Origin: Asticcacaulis sp. AC460 | GTDB lineage: Bacteria; Pseudomonadota; Alphaproteobacteria; Caulobacterales; Caulobacteraceae | Assembly: GCF_000495795.1 (NCBI RefSeq) | Contig: NZ_AWGD01000046.1 | Coordinates: 1 to 48,813 of the forward strand | Length of the DNA: 48,813 bases | Reading direction: 5' to 3' | In this document: piece after piece, positions 1 through 10,364 of the stretch | Layout: each line of letters opens with the position of its first letter | Position numbering within the stretch: position 1 is the first letter of the stretch | The notes under the pieces: generated by a model | Told to the model about the DNA's origin: nothing | What the model saw: the letters and a program-made list of their open reading frames with translations, nothing else | Databases searched by the model: none | Made by a program: the position numbers and the translations under genes

Positions 1-1
1 T

Positions 2-3000
2 GACGGCGGCGACGGCGGCGTGGTCGATACCCGTTATACCGGCGACATCACCACGGCAGGCTACAGCTCGACCGGCGCCTTGATCCAGTCGGTCGGCGGC
101 GGCGGCGGCAACGGCGGCTTCAACGTCTCGGCCCAGGTGGCCTTCGGCACCAACGCCGTCACGGTCGGCGTCGGCGTTGGCGGCGCGGGCGGCAAGGGCG
201 GCCACGGCAAGGAAGTCTGGGGTATCATCAACGGCGATATCGTCACCGGCCTGGTGGCGGCGGCGCCCGCACCGACCGGCGTAACCCAGCAGGACGATCT
301 GCAGAAGGCGCTGGATAACCTGAAGTCGATCCAGTCGGCCGGCCTGGTGGTCCAGTCGGTCGGCGGCGGCGGCGGCTCCGGCGGCTTCAACATCACTGGC
401 GGTATCGCCGGCGGAGTCGAAAAGGGCGGCAATATCGGCGTAGGCCTTGGCGGCAGCGGCGGCACGGCTGGCAATGGCGGTATCGTCCATGCGTCGGCGC
501 GCAACATCACCACCCACGCCGACCAGTCGCCGGGCTTCCTGGCGCAATCGGTCGGCGGCGGCGGCGGTGTCGGCGGCATGAACATCACCGGCGGCATATC
601 CTTCAGCGGAGAAATGGGCGGCAATATCGGCGTCGGCCTCGGCGGCGCGGGCGGCGGCGGTGGCGCCTCGGAAGCCGTCGACGGCACAGTCGTAGGCGAG
701 GTCCGCACCTCGGGCGACTCATCCGACGCCATCATCGCCCAGAGCCTGGGCGGCGGAGGTGGCGCAGGCGGGCTGAACGTCACCGGCGGCATCGCCCTCC
801 TGGGGCAGCACACCGGCAATCTCGGCGTGTCGATCGGTGGCGCCGGCGGCAAGGGCGGCAACGGTGGTACGGTCCTGCTCAAGGTCAACGAAAGCGTTGC
901 TGACCCGACCAACACCCTGCTGGCGGCCTATACCCAGGGCGACGAATCCGACGGCATCATCGCCCAGAGCATCGGCGGCGGCGGCGGCAACGGCGGCATC
1001 TCGGTCGCTGGCGGCCTGGCCGTCTCGTCCGAAGCGGGCGGCAATATCATGGTCGGCGTCGGCGGCGCTGGCGGCGGCACCGGCGACGCCAAGGCGGTCA
1101 CGGCCGTCATCAAGGGCGACGTCGTCACGCGCGGCAAGGATGCCGACGGCATCATGATCCAGAGCCTGGGCGGTACCGGCGGCAATGGCGGTTTCAACGT
1201 TAGTGGAGGCATCGCTGCAACCTCGAACGGCGCCGGCAATCTGCTGGTTGGTGTTGGTGGCGTCGGCGGCGCGGGCGGTAGTGGTGGCCTGGTCCGCGCG
1301 ACCGTCACCGGCGACGTCCAGACGGGCTGGGCCGACACGGTCAACGGCATCTACACGCGCGGTGGTAACGGCTCGTCCGGCATCACCTTCCAGAGCATGG
1401 GCGGCGGTGGCGGCAATGGCGGCTTCAACGTCACCGGCGGCATAGCGCTCAGCTTCGGCGACTCGGTCGCCGGCGGTATCGGCGTCGGGGTCGGCGGCTT
1501 TGCCGGCGGCGGCGGCAATGCCGGCGCCGTGGTCGGCAGCCTGACCGGCAATGTCCGCACCTATGGCGACAAGGCCCACGGCGTCCTGGTCCAGAGCCTG
1601 GGCGGGTCCGGCGGCAATGGCGGCTTCAACGTCACCGGCAACATCACCGGCAGTGCCGGCCCGGCGGCCTCGATCGGCTTCGGTCTGGGTGGCTTCGGCG
1701 GCAAGGCCGGTCATTCGGTGGCCGATTCCACGGTCGACTCGGTCTTCGCGGTCCGGGGCACCCTGAATGGGGACGTTCAGACCTTCGGCAAGGAATCCTA
1801 CGGCGCGGCGCTGCAAAGCGTGGGCGGCGGCGGCGGCACAGGCGGCTTTAACGTCACCGGCAATATCGCCGTCAGCACAGGCACCTCGGGCGGCGGCAGT
1901 GTGGGCATCGGCATTGGCGGCTTCGGCGGCAAGGGCGGCAACGCCTCCGGCGTGTGGGGCGATGTCCGTGGTACCTACCAGACCAATGGCGATGACTCGA
2001 CCGGCGTTTCGGCGGTCAGCCAGGGCGGCGGCGGCGGCAATGGCGGCTTCAACGTCACGGGCAATGTGGCGGTTGCGCTGGGATCCGGCGCCACGGCCGG
2101 CAATTTTGGCTTCGGCCTGGGCGGTTTCGGCGGCGGTGGCGGCAACGCCGGCAAGGTCGACCTGACCCGTGTCGGCGACACGGAAACCACCGGCAAGAAT
2201 TCAACCGGCGTCTTCGTCCAGAGCCTGGGCGGCGGCGGCGGCAACGGCGCCTTCAACATTACCGGTGACGTCGCCCTGTCCAAGGGTGATGCCGGCTCTC
2301 TGTCGATCGGCATCGGCGGCTTCGGCGGCAAGGCGGGCAATGCCGGCAGCGTCCTGGCCGACGTAACCGGCGACGTCTATGTCCGTGGCGACGGCGACGG
2401 CGTGGCGGTCCAGAGCGTCGGCGGGGCCGGCGGCACGGGCGCTATCAATATCACCGGCCAGCTCAATCTCGGCAGCGACTCCGGTCGTGGTATTGCCTTC
2501 GGCATCGGCGGCTTCGGCGGTGAGGGCGGCAATGCCGACTCCGCCTGGCTGGAACTGCAGGGCGTTTCGCCCACGCAACTCGCCCAGGTCGTCTCCAGGG
2601 GCGACAAACGCGCGGCCGTCAAGGTCCAGAGCGTCGGCGGCGGCGGCGGTGACGGCGCCATCAACATTACCGGCGGCGTCGCCAGCAAGGGAACCCTGTC
2701 CGTTGGCATTGGCGGCTTCGGCAGCGACGGCGGTGAGGGCAAGGACGCCTTCGGCCGCGTCGAGGCCAACCTGTTCGCCAACGGCCACGCGGCGCGCGGC
2801 CTGCTGGTCCAGTCGGTCGGCGGCGGCGGCGGCTCCGGCGGCATCAATTTCTCGGGCGCGGCCAACAAGTCGACCGAATTCTCCATCGCCTTCGGCCTGG
2901 GTGGCTTCGGCGGCGACGGCAACAAGAGCGGAAATGCCGGCGCCTGGCACGTTGGCGACGTCAATGTCAACGGCCTCAATGCCTCGGGCATCGTGGTCCA

Positions 3001-6000
3001 GAGCGTCGCCGGCGGCGGCGGTGACGGCGGCCTGAACGTCGCTTTCGAGGTCAATCTCGAAACCAAGGGCAAGGGCATCGCTGTCGGCGTCGGCGGCACG
3101 GGCGGCGACGGCGCCAATGCCGGCAAGGCCAGCCTGACCAACCGCGGCAGTGTCTTCGTCAACGCTCAGGCCCCGTCCAGCGATCTCGACAATATCCTGG
3201 CCGCCACGATCGATGCCGATTCGGCCATGAAGCTGGCCGACCACTCGCACGCCATCCTGGTCCAGAGCGTCGGCGGCGGCGGCGGCCAGGGTGGTGTCAA
3301 CGTCACCACGGCCATCACGCCCAAGGAAGGCCAGCCCCTGGCGCTCGGCGTCGGCGGCTCCGGTGGCTCGGGCGGCAATGGCGGCGTCGTCGAACTGACT
3401 CAGGGCTGGGACTGGATCAACGGCGTCAAGACGGCGGCCGGCGGCACCCTGCGCACCTATGGCGACGGTTCGATCGCCGTCCTGGCGCAATCGGTCGGCG
3501 GCGGCGGCGGTGACGCCGGCATGAACGTCGTGGTGCCGGTCACCTATCGCGCCAAGGCGGGCGAAAATCCCTCCTTTGCAGCTGTTGTCGCGGTCGGCGG
3601 CAGTGGCGCGGGCGCGGGCTATGCCGATACGGTCACGGTCGATCACACCGGCAATATTATCACCGGCTACAAGGATACGGCGGCGGGCCTGGTCGCCAGC
3701 GGCGGCCACAAAAGCGGCGGCATCCTGGCGCAATCGGTCGGCGGCGGCGGCGGCAATGCCGACCTGAACCTCGGCCTCGGCGTAGCGCGTAACGCCACGG
3801 CGCTCGGCATCTCGGTCGGCGGCGCCACGGGCGCGGCGGGCAAGGGCGGCAAGGTCAACGTCACCCACGCCGGCGGCATCTTCACCAATGGCGACGATGC
3901 GACGGCCCTCATGGCCCAGTCGATCGGCGGCGGCGGCGGCAATGCCTCGACGTCGCTCGCCATTCCGCTCCTGTCCAACGACAAGATTGAGGTCAATATC
4001 GGCCGCCGCGGCGGCGCCGGCGGCACGGGCGACCAGGTCACGGTCTGGTCCAGCGGCACGCTCGACACCCGCGGCAACCGCTCCTCCGGCATCCTGGCGC
4101 AATCCCTGGGCGGCGGCGGCGGCGTCAGCGGCACCACCGCGATCGGCGCCCAGTACAAGGACGACAGCGGCGATACCTCCGTCAACGCCCGCGTCGCGGT
4201 CGGCCTGGAAGGCGGCAGCGGCGCCACGGCCGAAAAGGTTGAAGTCCATGCCGCGGGCTATATCACCACGCGCGGCAGCGATTCCTACGGCATCCTGGCC
4301 CAGTCGATCGGCGGCGGCGGCGGGGTCGGCGGCCTGGCCAGCAACACCGTCCTGCGCGCCACCGCCTCGCTGAATGTCGGCGTCGGCGGCAAGGGCGGCA
4401 CCGGTGGCGTCGGCGGCCTGGTCAAGGTCTATAACACAGCTGAAATCACCACTGGCGGCGATAATTCCGACGGCATCCTGGCGCAATCCATCGGCGGCGG
4501 CGGCGGTACCGGCGGCAATGCCGGTGCGATCGGCCTGCCCATCGGCGGTCCCAAGGACCAGACGCCGCACAGCAACGTCACCATGAGCCTGGGTGGCAAG
4601 GGCGGCGTGGCCAACCTCGGCAACGAAGTTTATGTCGAGAATTCCGGCATCATTACCACCGGCGGCAAGACGGCCTATGGCATCCGAGCCCAGTCAATCG
4701 GCGGCGGCGGCGGTTTCGGCGGCACCATCCTCAATGTCCGCGCCGATACGGCCAAGGGCAGCAGCGCCACCGTGGGCATCAGTGCCGGCGGTCAGGGCGA
4801 CGAGGGCGGCTTTGCCCGGCTCGTTACCGTCCACAATACCGGCAGCATCTGGACCACCGGTCAAGGCGGCATCGGCATCAGCGCCACCAGCATCGGCGGC
4901 GGCGGCGGCGACGGCGGCGGCGTGGCCGACTTTATGGCGACCGCCATCTCCGGCGGCGGCACTTCCGGCAATGTCACCCTCAATTTCGGCGGACAGGGCG
5001 GCAAGGGCGGCAAGGGCGGCCAGGTCATCGTCACCAACAAGCCGGTGGCGGGCGTGGTCGGGTCCGGCCAGATCGTCACCAAGAAGGACAATGCCTACGG
5101 CATCTTCGCCCAAAGCCTGGGCGGTGGCGGCGGTAACGGCGGCGCGGTGGTCTCCGCCCTGGCGGGTAAGGGTAAGGAGGACAGCTTCTCCTTCGGCTTC
5201 AATCTTGGCGGGCTGGGTGATACCGGCGGCACCGGCGGCAAGGTCAACGTCACCAATGACGGCCTGATCGATACCGAAGGCAAGTACTCGCACGGCATCC
5301 TGGCCCAGTCCATCGGCGGCGGCGGCGGTAACGGCGGCATGGTCATCGCCGCCGCGGTGCTGATCAAGGCGCCGACCAAGAGCCCGCTGATCGCCATCGG
5401 CGGTTCCGGCGGCGACGGCGGCAATTCCGATACCGTCACCGTGACCAATAACGGCACCATCGTCACCCGCGGCGTCGAGGCCCACGGCATCTTCGCCCAA
5501 TCGGTCGGCGGCGGCGGTGGCAATTCCAGCATGGGCTTCAGCGCCTCGGGCAACCCCTACACCCTGGTCGGCTCAAACGCCCTGGCGGCCCTGATCGGCG
5601 CACTGACCTCCGGCAACGGCGGCATCGGTGGCGAGGTCAAGGTCACCAATACCGGCAACATCACCGTCCTGGGTGCCGGCTCGTACGGCATCATGGCGGA
5701 AAGCATCAACGGCGGCGGCGGCCACCTGTCGCTCAATTTCGACAGCGTGGAAGCGCTGTTCAACCTGTCCTGTATTCCCATCCCCAATGCCGGAGGGACC
5801 TGTATCCCCGGCACCGGCGGTGAGACGGGCGACCGTCCGCCAGGCGCGCCTCTGTATTCGACGCGGATCGGCTCGACCGATTCCGACGACTTCAATGCCG
5901 GCAAGATCACCCTGATCAATACCGGCACCATCGTCACACGGGGCGCCAACAGCGTCGGCAACGCGATCACGGCGATCGGCGGCGGCGGCGGCAAGCTGAC

Positions 6001-8890
6001 CCTGAAGACGGTCCTGACGACCACGGCCACCAACCCGGCGCCCAACACCATCATGCCGGTCACCTTCGCCATCAGCCTGGGCAGCCTCAACGGCAGCAAC
6101 AGCAAGGGCGGCGATATCGAAACCACCCAGGCTGGCATGGTTGTCACCACCGAACGCAACTCGGCCGGTGTGCGCATGCAGTCGATCGGCGGCGGCGGCG
6201 GCGACAGCCTGACCGACCTGACCGCGCCCACCGGTACGGCCATCGGCACGGTCGACATCAACCAGGGCAGCACGAACGGCACCAACCTGGCTGCCGGCAC
6301 GGTCCAGCGCATCCAGACCGGCGCCATCGCGACGGGCGGCGACTATTCGACCGCCGTCCAGCTCCAGAGCATCGGCGGCGGCGGCGGTACCTCCACCGTC
6401 CTGATCAATGCCGCCGACCAGACCAACCTGCTTGTCCGCACCAGTCTGGGCGCCGATGGCGGCACGGGCCTGGGCAGCAGTTCGGTCACCGGTTCCTATG
6501 ACGGTCTGCAGACCGAAGGCAATCACGCCGTCGCCCTGCTGGCGCAGTCCATCGGCGCCGGCGGCGGTTCGGTCCTGACCTCGGGCAGTAATGCCGTCGA
6601 CGTCACCCTGGGCGCCAAGAATGGCGCAACCGGCAATGCCGGTGAGATCAATCTGACCAATACCGGCACGATCCAGACCTCGGGCATCGGCTCGCACGCC
6701 GTACTGCTGCAATCGATCGGCGGCGGCGGCGGCGCGGTCCTGACCGACGCCACCACCATCACCACCCATCTGAACAGCGGAAATACCGGCGACGGCGCCC
6801 TGGTTCAGTTCACCCAGACTGGCGACATCGTCGCCACGGGCGCCAAGGCCAACGGCCTGATCGCCCAGAGCCTGGGCGGCGGCGGCGGCTGGGTCGACGG
6901 TGTCTTCGCCGGTTCGGCCGGCGGCGACGGCAAGGGCGGCGCGATCACCCTGAACCTGTCCGGCGGCACCTTCGCCACCGGTACGGGCGGCACCGCCGTC
7001 CTGGCCCAGAGCCTGGGCAAGAGCGGCGCGGGCAACATCTCGATCGTCAGCGGCGGCACGGTGCGCGGCTATGCCGCCGGCATCCGCGTCGACGGCGGCG
7101 CGACCAATACGGTCACCACCTCAGGCTCGGTCTCGGCCGTGTCGGGCGTGACCATCTCGGCCGGTTCGGGCAATGACCGTGTCATCAATACCGGTCTGGT
7201 CGTCGGCAATATCGATCTCGGCAGCGGCAGCAACGCTTTCGAGAACCGCGCCGGTTCGACCTTCGTCGCCTTCTCGACCATCGATCTGCGCGACCCGGCG
7301 ATCTCCAGCTCGGCCCTGGCCATCCAGAGCGCCCTGCCTACCGCGGCCATTATCCCGGCGCCGGGCGGCACCTTCGCCAATGACGGTGACTTCCTGATGG
7401 GCCTGTCGGCCTCGCCGCGGCCGATCGACCTGGCCAAGGGCGCGACCTTCGCCAACCTCGATGCCAACGGCAACCCGGCAAACAACCTGATGTACGGTTC
7501 GCGGGTCATCAACACGGTCGCCCTGGACGGCCACTTCGTCCAAAGCGACACCGGCCATATGGCGTTCGATGTCGCCTACGGTCCCTATGCGTCGGACCGC
7601 GTCAATGTCACCGGCAACACCACGGTCGACGGCACCGGCGATGTCACCCTGACCTGGCTGGAAAACGCCGCGCCGGTGACCCTGTTCGCCACGGCCGGCA
7701 CGGCCACCGACAACGGTCTGGACATCACCGACACCATCGCGCTGGATTACCGCATCCTGGCCAACAGCAACGGCATCCAGCTCGCCTTCACCTCCGACTT
7801 CGCCCAGCCCTTCCTGAACCGCAACCAGGGTGAACTGGGCCGTCACATGGACTCGGCCATCGCGCTGGGCGGCTCCGGCGGCATCGGTCGTGTCATGGCC
7901 CTGCTCGGCAACATGCAGGCTGGCGAGGAAGACGCCTATGCCTACGTCTTCGATCAGCTGAATCCGGAGCCCTTCCTGGCGCCCCAGACGATCCAGCTCG
8001 GCGCTGCGCGGCAGTTCACGGCCGATCTCAACCACTGCGGCGCGACCGGTCAGGACACCTGTGTCTGGGCCCGCGTCGGGGGCACGGACGTCGAGCGCGC
8101 CGGCGATGCCGAGAACCTGGACTACACGGGCGCCTATGACAGCCTGGCCACGGGCTTCGAACGCCGCGTCGACGACAAATGGTCGATCGCCGGCGCCATC
8201 GGCTTCGATCACATCAACCGCCTCTATGTCGGCAATGGCCGCGCCAGCATGGAAGGCGACAGCCTCCATGCCGGCGTCGGCGCCACCCGCACCCTCGGCG
8301 GCGTCAAGCTGGGCCTGGCTGTGACCGGTGGTCTGCAAACCGTCGAAACCCAGCGCTTCCAGAACATCTTCGAACCGCTGATGGGCACGGCGACGCCGCA
8401 CTCGTCCTATGTCTCGGCCCAGGCGAAGCTGAGCCGCCGCTTTGACAAGGGCGCCTGGTTCTTCGAGCCGTCGGCGGCGCTGGCGGTGACCTCGATCCAT
8501 CAGGGCGCCTTCACCGAAGAAGGCCTGGAAGGCCAGGGCGCGGTGGGTGTATCCCATACCCAGACCTTCGCCACCCTGACGCCGGAGCTGACCGTGGGCT
8601 ACAAGGTCCAGGAAAGCTCTGGCCAGACGACGGCGTTTTCGTTCAATGTCGGGGCGGTGGTCCATTCCACCGACCGTCTGGAGATGCCGTACCGCCTGGT
8701 CGGCTCCAACCAGGGCTCGGATCCGGCGCTGATCAGCACCGAGTTCGACAGCGACACGATCAAGATGGGCGCCAATGTCCAGGTCACCGGCAAGAACGAC
8801 CGGACCAGCCTGAACCTGTCGGTCGCCAACGAATCCGGCAAGCGCTACAGCCAGCAGACCTTCAGCGCGGCGGTGAAGTTCAAGTTCTGA
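2..8890 (+). CDS. Giant glycine-rich autotransporter, 5' end missing
   Basis: The reading frame is open through the left edge, so the true start and signal peptide lie outside the window; an in-frame GTG at 20 is only an internal codon. From there 2956 residues remain. Residues ~20-2340 are a passenger of at least 35 units carrying a Q-S-(V/I/L)-G-G-G-G-G core. Residues ~2383-2660 are a non-repetitive beta-helix-like segment (SGNDRVINTG). From ~2680 there is a C-terminal autotransporter beta-barrel of about 280 residues, preceded by a Cys pair (~2672 and ~2680) and ending in K-F-K-F, as expected for an outer-membrane beta-strand. Type V secretion would expose the passenger on the cell surface; adhesion or biofilm matrix is a likely role, but this is inference. 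A strong terminator follows the stop. The barrel assignment is firm; the ligand is unknown. Confidence 0.9.
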   Translation, partial: DGGDGGVVDTRYTGDITTAGYSSTGALIQSVGGGGGNGGFNVSAQVAFGTNAVTVGVGVGGAGGKGGHGKEVWGIINGDIVTGLVAAAPAPTGVTQQDDLQKALDNLKSIQSAGLVVQSVGGGGGSGGFNITGGIAGGVEKGGNIGVGLGGSGGTAGNGGIVHASARNITTHADQSPGFLAQSVGGGGGVGGMNITGGISFSGEMGGNIGVGLGGAGGGGGASEAVDGTVVGEVRTSGDSSDAIIAQSLGGGGGAGGLNVTGGIALLGQHTGNLGVSIGGAGGKGGNGGTVLLKVNESVADPTNTLLAAYTQGDESDGIIAQSIGGGGGNGGISVAGGLAVSSEAGGNIMVGVGGAGGGTGDAKAVTAVIKGDVVTRGKDADGIMIQSLGGTGGNGGFNVSGGIAATSNGAGNLLVGVGGVGGAGGSGGLVRATVTGDVQTGWADTVNGIYTRGGNGSSGITFQSMGGGGGNGGFNVTGGIALSFGDSVAGGIGVGVGGFAGGGGNAGAVVGSLTGNVRTYGDKAHGVLVQSLGGSGGNGGFNVTGNITGSAGPAASIGFGLGGFGGKAGHSVADSTVDSVFAVRGTLNGDVQTFGKESYGAALQSVGGGGGTGGFNVTGNIAVSTGTSGGGSVGIGIGGFGGKGGNASGVWGDVRGTYQTNGDDSTGVSAVSQGGGGGNGGFNVTGNVAVALGSGATAGNFGFGLGGFGGGGGNAGKVDLTRVGDTETTGKNSTGVFVQSLGGGGGNGAFNITGDVALSKGDAGSLSIGIGGFGGKAGNAGSVLADVTGDVYVRGDGDGVAVQSVGGAGGTGAINITGQLNLGSDSGRGIAFGIGGFGGEGGNADSAWLELQGVSPTQLAQVVSRGDKRAAVKVQSVGGGGGDGAINITGGVASKGTLSVGIGGFGSDGGEGKDAFGRVEANLFANGHAARGLLVQSVGGGGGSGGINFSGAANKSTEFSIAFGLGGFGGDGNKSGNAGAWHVGDVNVNGLNASGIVVQSVAGGGGDGGLNVAFEVNLETKGKGIAVGVGGTGGDGANAGKASLTNRGSVFVNAQAPSSDLDNILAATIDADSAMKLADHSHAILVQSVGGGGGQGGVNVTTAITPKEGQPLALGVGGSGGSGGNGGVVELTQGWDWINGVKTAAGGTLRTYGDGSIAVLAQSVGGGGGDAGMNVVVPVTYRAKAGENPSFAAVVAVGGSGAGAGYADTVTVDHTGNIITGYKDTAAGLVASGGHKSGGILAQSVGGGGGNADLNLGLGVARNATALGISVGGATGAAGKGGKVNVTHAGGIFTNGDDATALMAQSIGGGGGNASTSLAIPLLSNDKIEVNIGRRGGAGGTGDQVTVWSSGTLDTRGNRSSGILAQSLGGGGGVSGTTAIGAQYKDDSGDTSVNARVAVGLEGGSGATAEKVEVHAAGYITTRGSDSYGILAQSIGGGGGVGGLASNTVLRATASLNVGVGGKGGTGGVGGLVKVYNTAEITTGGDNSDGILAQSIGGGGGTGGNAGAIGLPIGGPKDQTPHSNVTMSLGGKGGVANLGNEVYVENSGIITTGGKTAYGIRAQSIGGGGGFGGTILNVRADTAKGSSATVGISAGGQGDEGGFARLVTVHNTGSIWTTGQGGIGISATSIGGGGGDGGGVADFMATAISGGGTSGNVTLNFGGQGGKGGKGGQVIVTNKPVAGVVGSGQIVTKKDNAYGIFAQSLGGGGGNGGAVVSALAGKGKEDSFSFGFNLGGLGDTGGTGGKVNVTNDGLIDTEGKYSHGILAQSIGGGGGNGGMVIAAAVLIKAPTKSPLIAIGGSGGDGGNSDTVTVTNNGTIVTRGVEAHGIFAQSVGGGGGNSSMGFSASGNPYTLVGSNALAALIGALTSGNGGIGGEVKVTNTGNITVLGAGSYGIMAESINGGGGHLSLNFDSVEALFNLSCIPIPNAGGTCIPGTGGETGDRPPGAPLYSTRIGSTDSDDFNAGKITLINTGTIVTRGANSVGNAITAIGGGGGKLTLKTVLTTTATNPAPNTIMPVTFAISLGSLNGSNSKGGDIETTQAGMVVTTERNSAGVRMQSIGGGGGDSLTDLTAPTGTAIGTVDINQGSTNGTNLAAGTVQRIQTGAIATGGDYSTAVQLQSIGGGGGTSTVLINAADQTNLLVRTSLGADGGTGLGSSSVTGSYDGLQTEGNHAVALLAQSIGAGGGSVLTSGSNAVDVTLGAKNGATGNAGEINLTNTGTIQTSGIGSHAVLLQSIGGGGGAVLTDATTITTHLNSGNTGDGALVQFTQTGDIVATGAKANGLIAQSLGGGGGWVDGVFAGSAGGDGKGGAITLNLSGGTFATGTGGTAVLAQSLGKSGAGNISIVSGGTVRGYAAGIRVDGGATNTVTTSGSVSAVSGVTISAGSGNDRVINTGLVVGNIDLGSGSNAFENRAGSTFVAFSTIDLRDPAISSSALAIQSALPTAAIIPAPGGTFANDGDFLMGLSASPRPIDLAKGATFANLDANGNPANNLMYGSRVINTVALDGHFVQSDTGHMAFDVAYGPYASDRVNVTGNTTVDGTGDVTLTWLENAAPVTLFATAGTATDNGLDITDTIALDYRILANSNGIQLAFTSDFAQPFLNRNQGELGRHMDSAIALGGSGGIGRVMALLGNMQAGEEDAYAYVFDQLNPEPFLAPQTIQLGAARQFTADLNHCGATGQDTCVWARVGGTDVERAGDAENLDYTGAYDSLATGFERRVDDKWSIAGAIGFDHINRLYVGNGRASMEGDSLHAGVGATRTLGGVKLGLAVTGGLQTVETQRFQNIFEPLMGTATPHSSYVSAQAKLSRRFDKGAWFFEPSAALAVTSIHQGAFTEEGLEGQGAVGVSHTQTFATLTPELTVGYKVQESSGQTTAFSFNVGAVVHSTDRLEMPYRLVGSNQGSDPALISTEFDSDTIKMGANVQVTGKNDRTSLNLSVANESGKRYSQQTFSAAVKFKF
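80..7030 (+). repeat. At least 35 in-frame glycine-rich coding repeats
   Basis: Reading the translation I count 35 copies of a core such as AQSIGGGGGNGG, on average about 67 codons apart. Between cores the units alternate small/Gly-rich turns with short strand-like segments ending in a (T/S)-x-G-(D/E)-x-(S/A)-x-G-I pattern. Copies are clearly related but diverged. The first third favours a following GFNVTGNI-type segment with G-V-G-G-x-G; the middle favours ILAQSIGGGGG; the last units (from ~5700) degenerate and lose the second Gly block. The run continues into the left edge, so 35 is a minimum. Confidence 0.93.
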
Positions 8891-8911
8891 GGCCGCCTGC
8901 AAACCTGAGAC

Positions 8912-8950
8912 TTACGGCGTCGGACCCCGGTCCGGCGCCGTAATCTTTTA
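8912..8950 (+). terminator. Intrinsic terminator after the autotransporter
   Basis: An outer stem TTACGGCG (8912-8919) pairs perfectly with CGCCGTAA (8936-8943), and an inner stem CGGACC/GGTCCG closes a two-base loop. The sequence TCTTTTA follows. The hairpin is nearly symmetric and touches the stop codon of the convergent gene at 8948, so it may serve both strands. Confidence 0.88.
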
Positions 8951-9379
8951 TAAGGCTAAGATCTGTGGAAACGCCTGCTGAGCCACCCGTGCCATCAAGA
9001 TCACCACGGCGACGAAATTGATCGTGAACACCAGGCCGCGCAGCGGCACATTCCGGGTCAGGGTCTGCACGAAGCTATGAATCAGTCGCCCGGCCAGGAA
9101 GAGCCACGCCGCGGCGACATCGATCATCGCGATATGATCGGTTAAATAGAGCAGGGCCGCCGCGAACAGAGCGAAGACCGGCAGTTCGAACTGGTTGGAC
9201 AGGTTCCGCGCGACTCTCAGCGATCGTTCCGGATCGGCGCCGGCCCTGACGAAGTCACTGGCCTTGACCTCGCGCTTCCACATGGCCACCTGACGCTCGA
9301 CGGTCAGCCAGGCATACAAAAAGCCCACCAGACCGAAATGGCCGAAAAACGGCAGCAGGAAAAGCTGTTCCAGTGTCAT
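8948..9379 (-). CDS. MAPEG-family membrane protein
   Basis: A small integral membrane protein of 143 residues with about four hydrophobic helices. Family marks are the N-Q-F-E-L-P segment in the middle and the later G-R-L-I-H-S followed by N-x-P-L-R-G, typical of MAPEG proteins (membrane-associated proteins in eicosanoid and glutathione metabolism). Bacterial members are mostly uncharacterised; some conjugate glutathione to lipophilic electrophiles. Two in-frame ATGs exist at 9385 and 9379. I prefer 9379 because a GGGGA lies about six bases before it. It lies downstream of the LysR gene on the same strand (75-base gap) and could be co-transcribed. Substrate unknown. Confidence 0.8.
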   Translation of the reverse strand: MTLEQLFLLPFFGHFGLVGFLYAWLTVERQVAMWKREVKASDFVRAGADPERSLRVARNLSNQFELPVFALFAAALLYLTDHIAMIDVAAAWLFLAGRLIHSFVQTLTRNVPLRGLVFTINFVAVVILMARVAQQAFPQILAL

Positions 9380-9454
9380 GATCATCCCCGATAGCGGTCC
9401 GTAATGTCACGCCGGATATGGCCGCCGTCCATGTGCCCGATGGACGCAGCCGGT

Positions 9455-10342
9455 TCAGCTTTCACGGCAAGCCGCACGAACGCAGTCGCGCAGCCAGCGG
9501 TGGGCCGGATCGGCGTCCAGCCGCGGATGCCACAGCAGGGATATCGTAATGGCGTCCATGGCAAAGGGCAGGGGAAGGATTATCAGGCCGTCTCGCAGGC
9601 CGGCCGTATGGCGCTCCGGCACCGTGGCGATCAGGTCGGAGCTACGCACCAAAGCCAGCACGGCCGAATAGCCGCCTGCCATCACCACCACCTGGCGCTC
9701 AAGCCCCTGCGCCGCCAGGGCGGCGTCGATCGGGTTCCTGTCGGACCCGCTTCGCACAGCGCCGACATGCTGGCCGGCCGTATAGGCCGCGACCGTCATC
9801 GCCGTCACGGGATGGCCCGCCCGCACGGCTATGACAAACCGGTCGCGAAACAAAGCCTGGGCGCGGATCTCGGGTCCTGTCATCGCCCCGACCACCCCGG
9901 TCTCCAGATCAACCGAGCCCTCACGCATGGGGGCACTGTCGCGGTCGGGTTTCTGCACGAAGCGCAGCCGCACGCCGGGTGCTTCCGCCGCCACCCGCCG
10001 GATCAATTCGGGTCCGAAGGTTTCGACAAAGCCGTCGCTGGTGCGCAAGGTGAAGGTCCGCGACAGCCGTTTCAGATCCAGGACCTCCGCCGGCCGTAAG
10101 AGACCCTGCGCCGCTTCGACGATGTGGGCGGTCCGTTCGCGCAACGCCACTGCCCGCGGCGTCGGCACCAGGCCGCGGCCGGCGCGCACCAGCAAGGGAT
10201 CGTCCAAGGTGTCGCGTAGCCGTGCCAACGCCCGGCTCATCGCCGATGGGCTCAGTCCTAACCGCCTTGCCGCACGGGCGACACTGCCTTCTGCCAGCAG
10301 GATATCCAGGGTGATCAGTTGATTGAGGTCAGGCCGGCTCAT
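9455..10342 (-). CDS. LysR-family transcriptional regulator
   Basis: A 295-residue protein of normal LysR length. Residues ~4-63 form the winged HTH, with the characteristic GSVARAARRLGLSPSAMSRA helix pair and the downstream DPLLVRAGRGLVPTPRA segment. The remainder is a periplasmic-binding-protein-like effector domain. It is transcribed away from the MFS exporter gene that starts 94 bases further on, the usual arrangement in which a LysR protein controls its divergent neighbour and itself. The effector cannot be read from the sequence. The short linker and the LLRP segment resemble the NodD/LeuO-like branch, but I do not assign a subgroup. Confidence 0.93.
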   Translation of the reverse strand: MSRPDLNQLITLDILLAEGSVARAARRLGLSPSAMSRALARLRDTLDDPLLVRAGRGLVPTPRAVALRERTAHIVEAAQGLLRPAEVLDLKRLSRTFTLRTSDGFVETFGPELIRRVAAEAPGVRLRFVQKPDRDSAPMREGSVDLETGVVGAMTGPEIRAQALFRDRFVIAVRAGHPVTAMTVAAYTAGQHVGAVRSGSDRNPIDAALAAQGLERQVVVMAGGYSAVLALVRSSDLIATVPERHTAGLRDGLIILPLPFAMDAITISLLWHPRLDADPAHRWLRDCVRAACRES

Positions 10343-10364
10343 CCAGCCAGCCTATCATGACATG

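Noticed and set aside
2201..4570. A 789-codon minus-strand open frame opposite the autotransporter
   Set aside because: It mirrors the GGC-rich repeats, is low-complexity Ala/Asp/Gly, and has no ribosome site or family motif; long antisense frames are expected opposite high-GC coding DNA.
80..7030. CRISPR-like regular repeats in the first 7 kb
   Set aside because: The periodicity is codon-based inside one open frame with variable unit length; no constant direct repeat or unique spacers.
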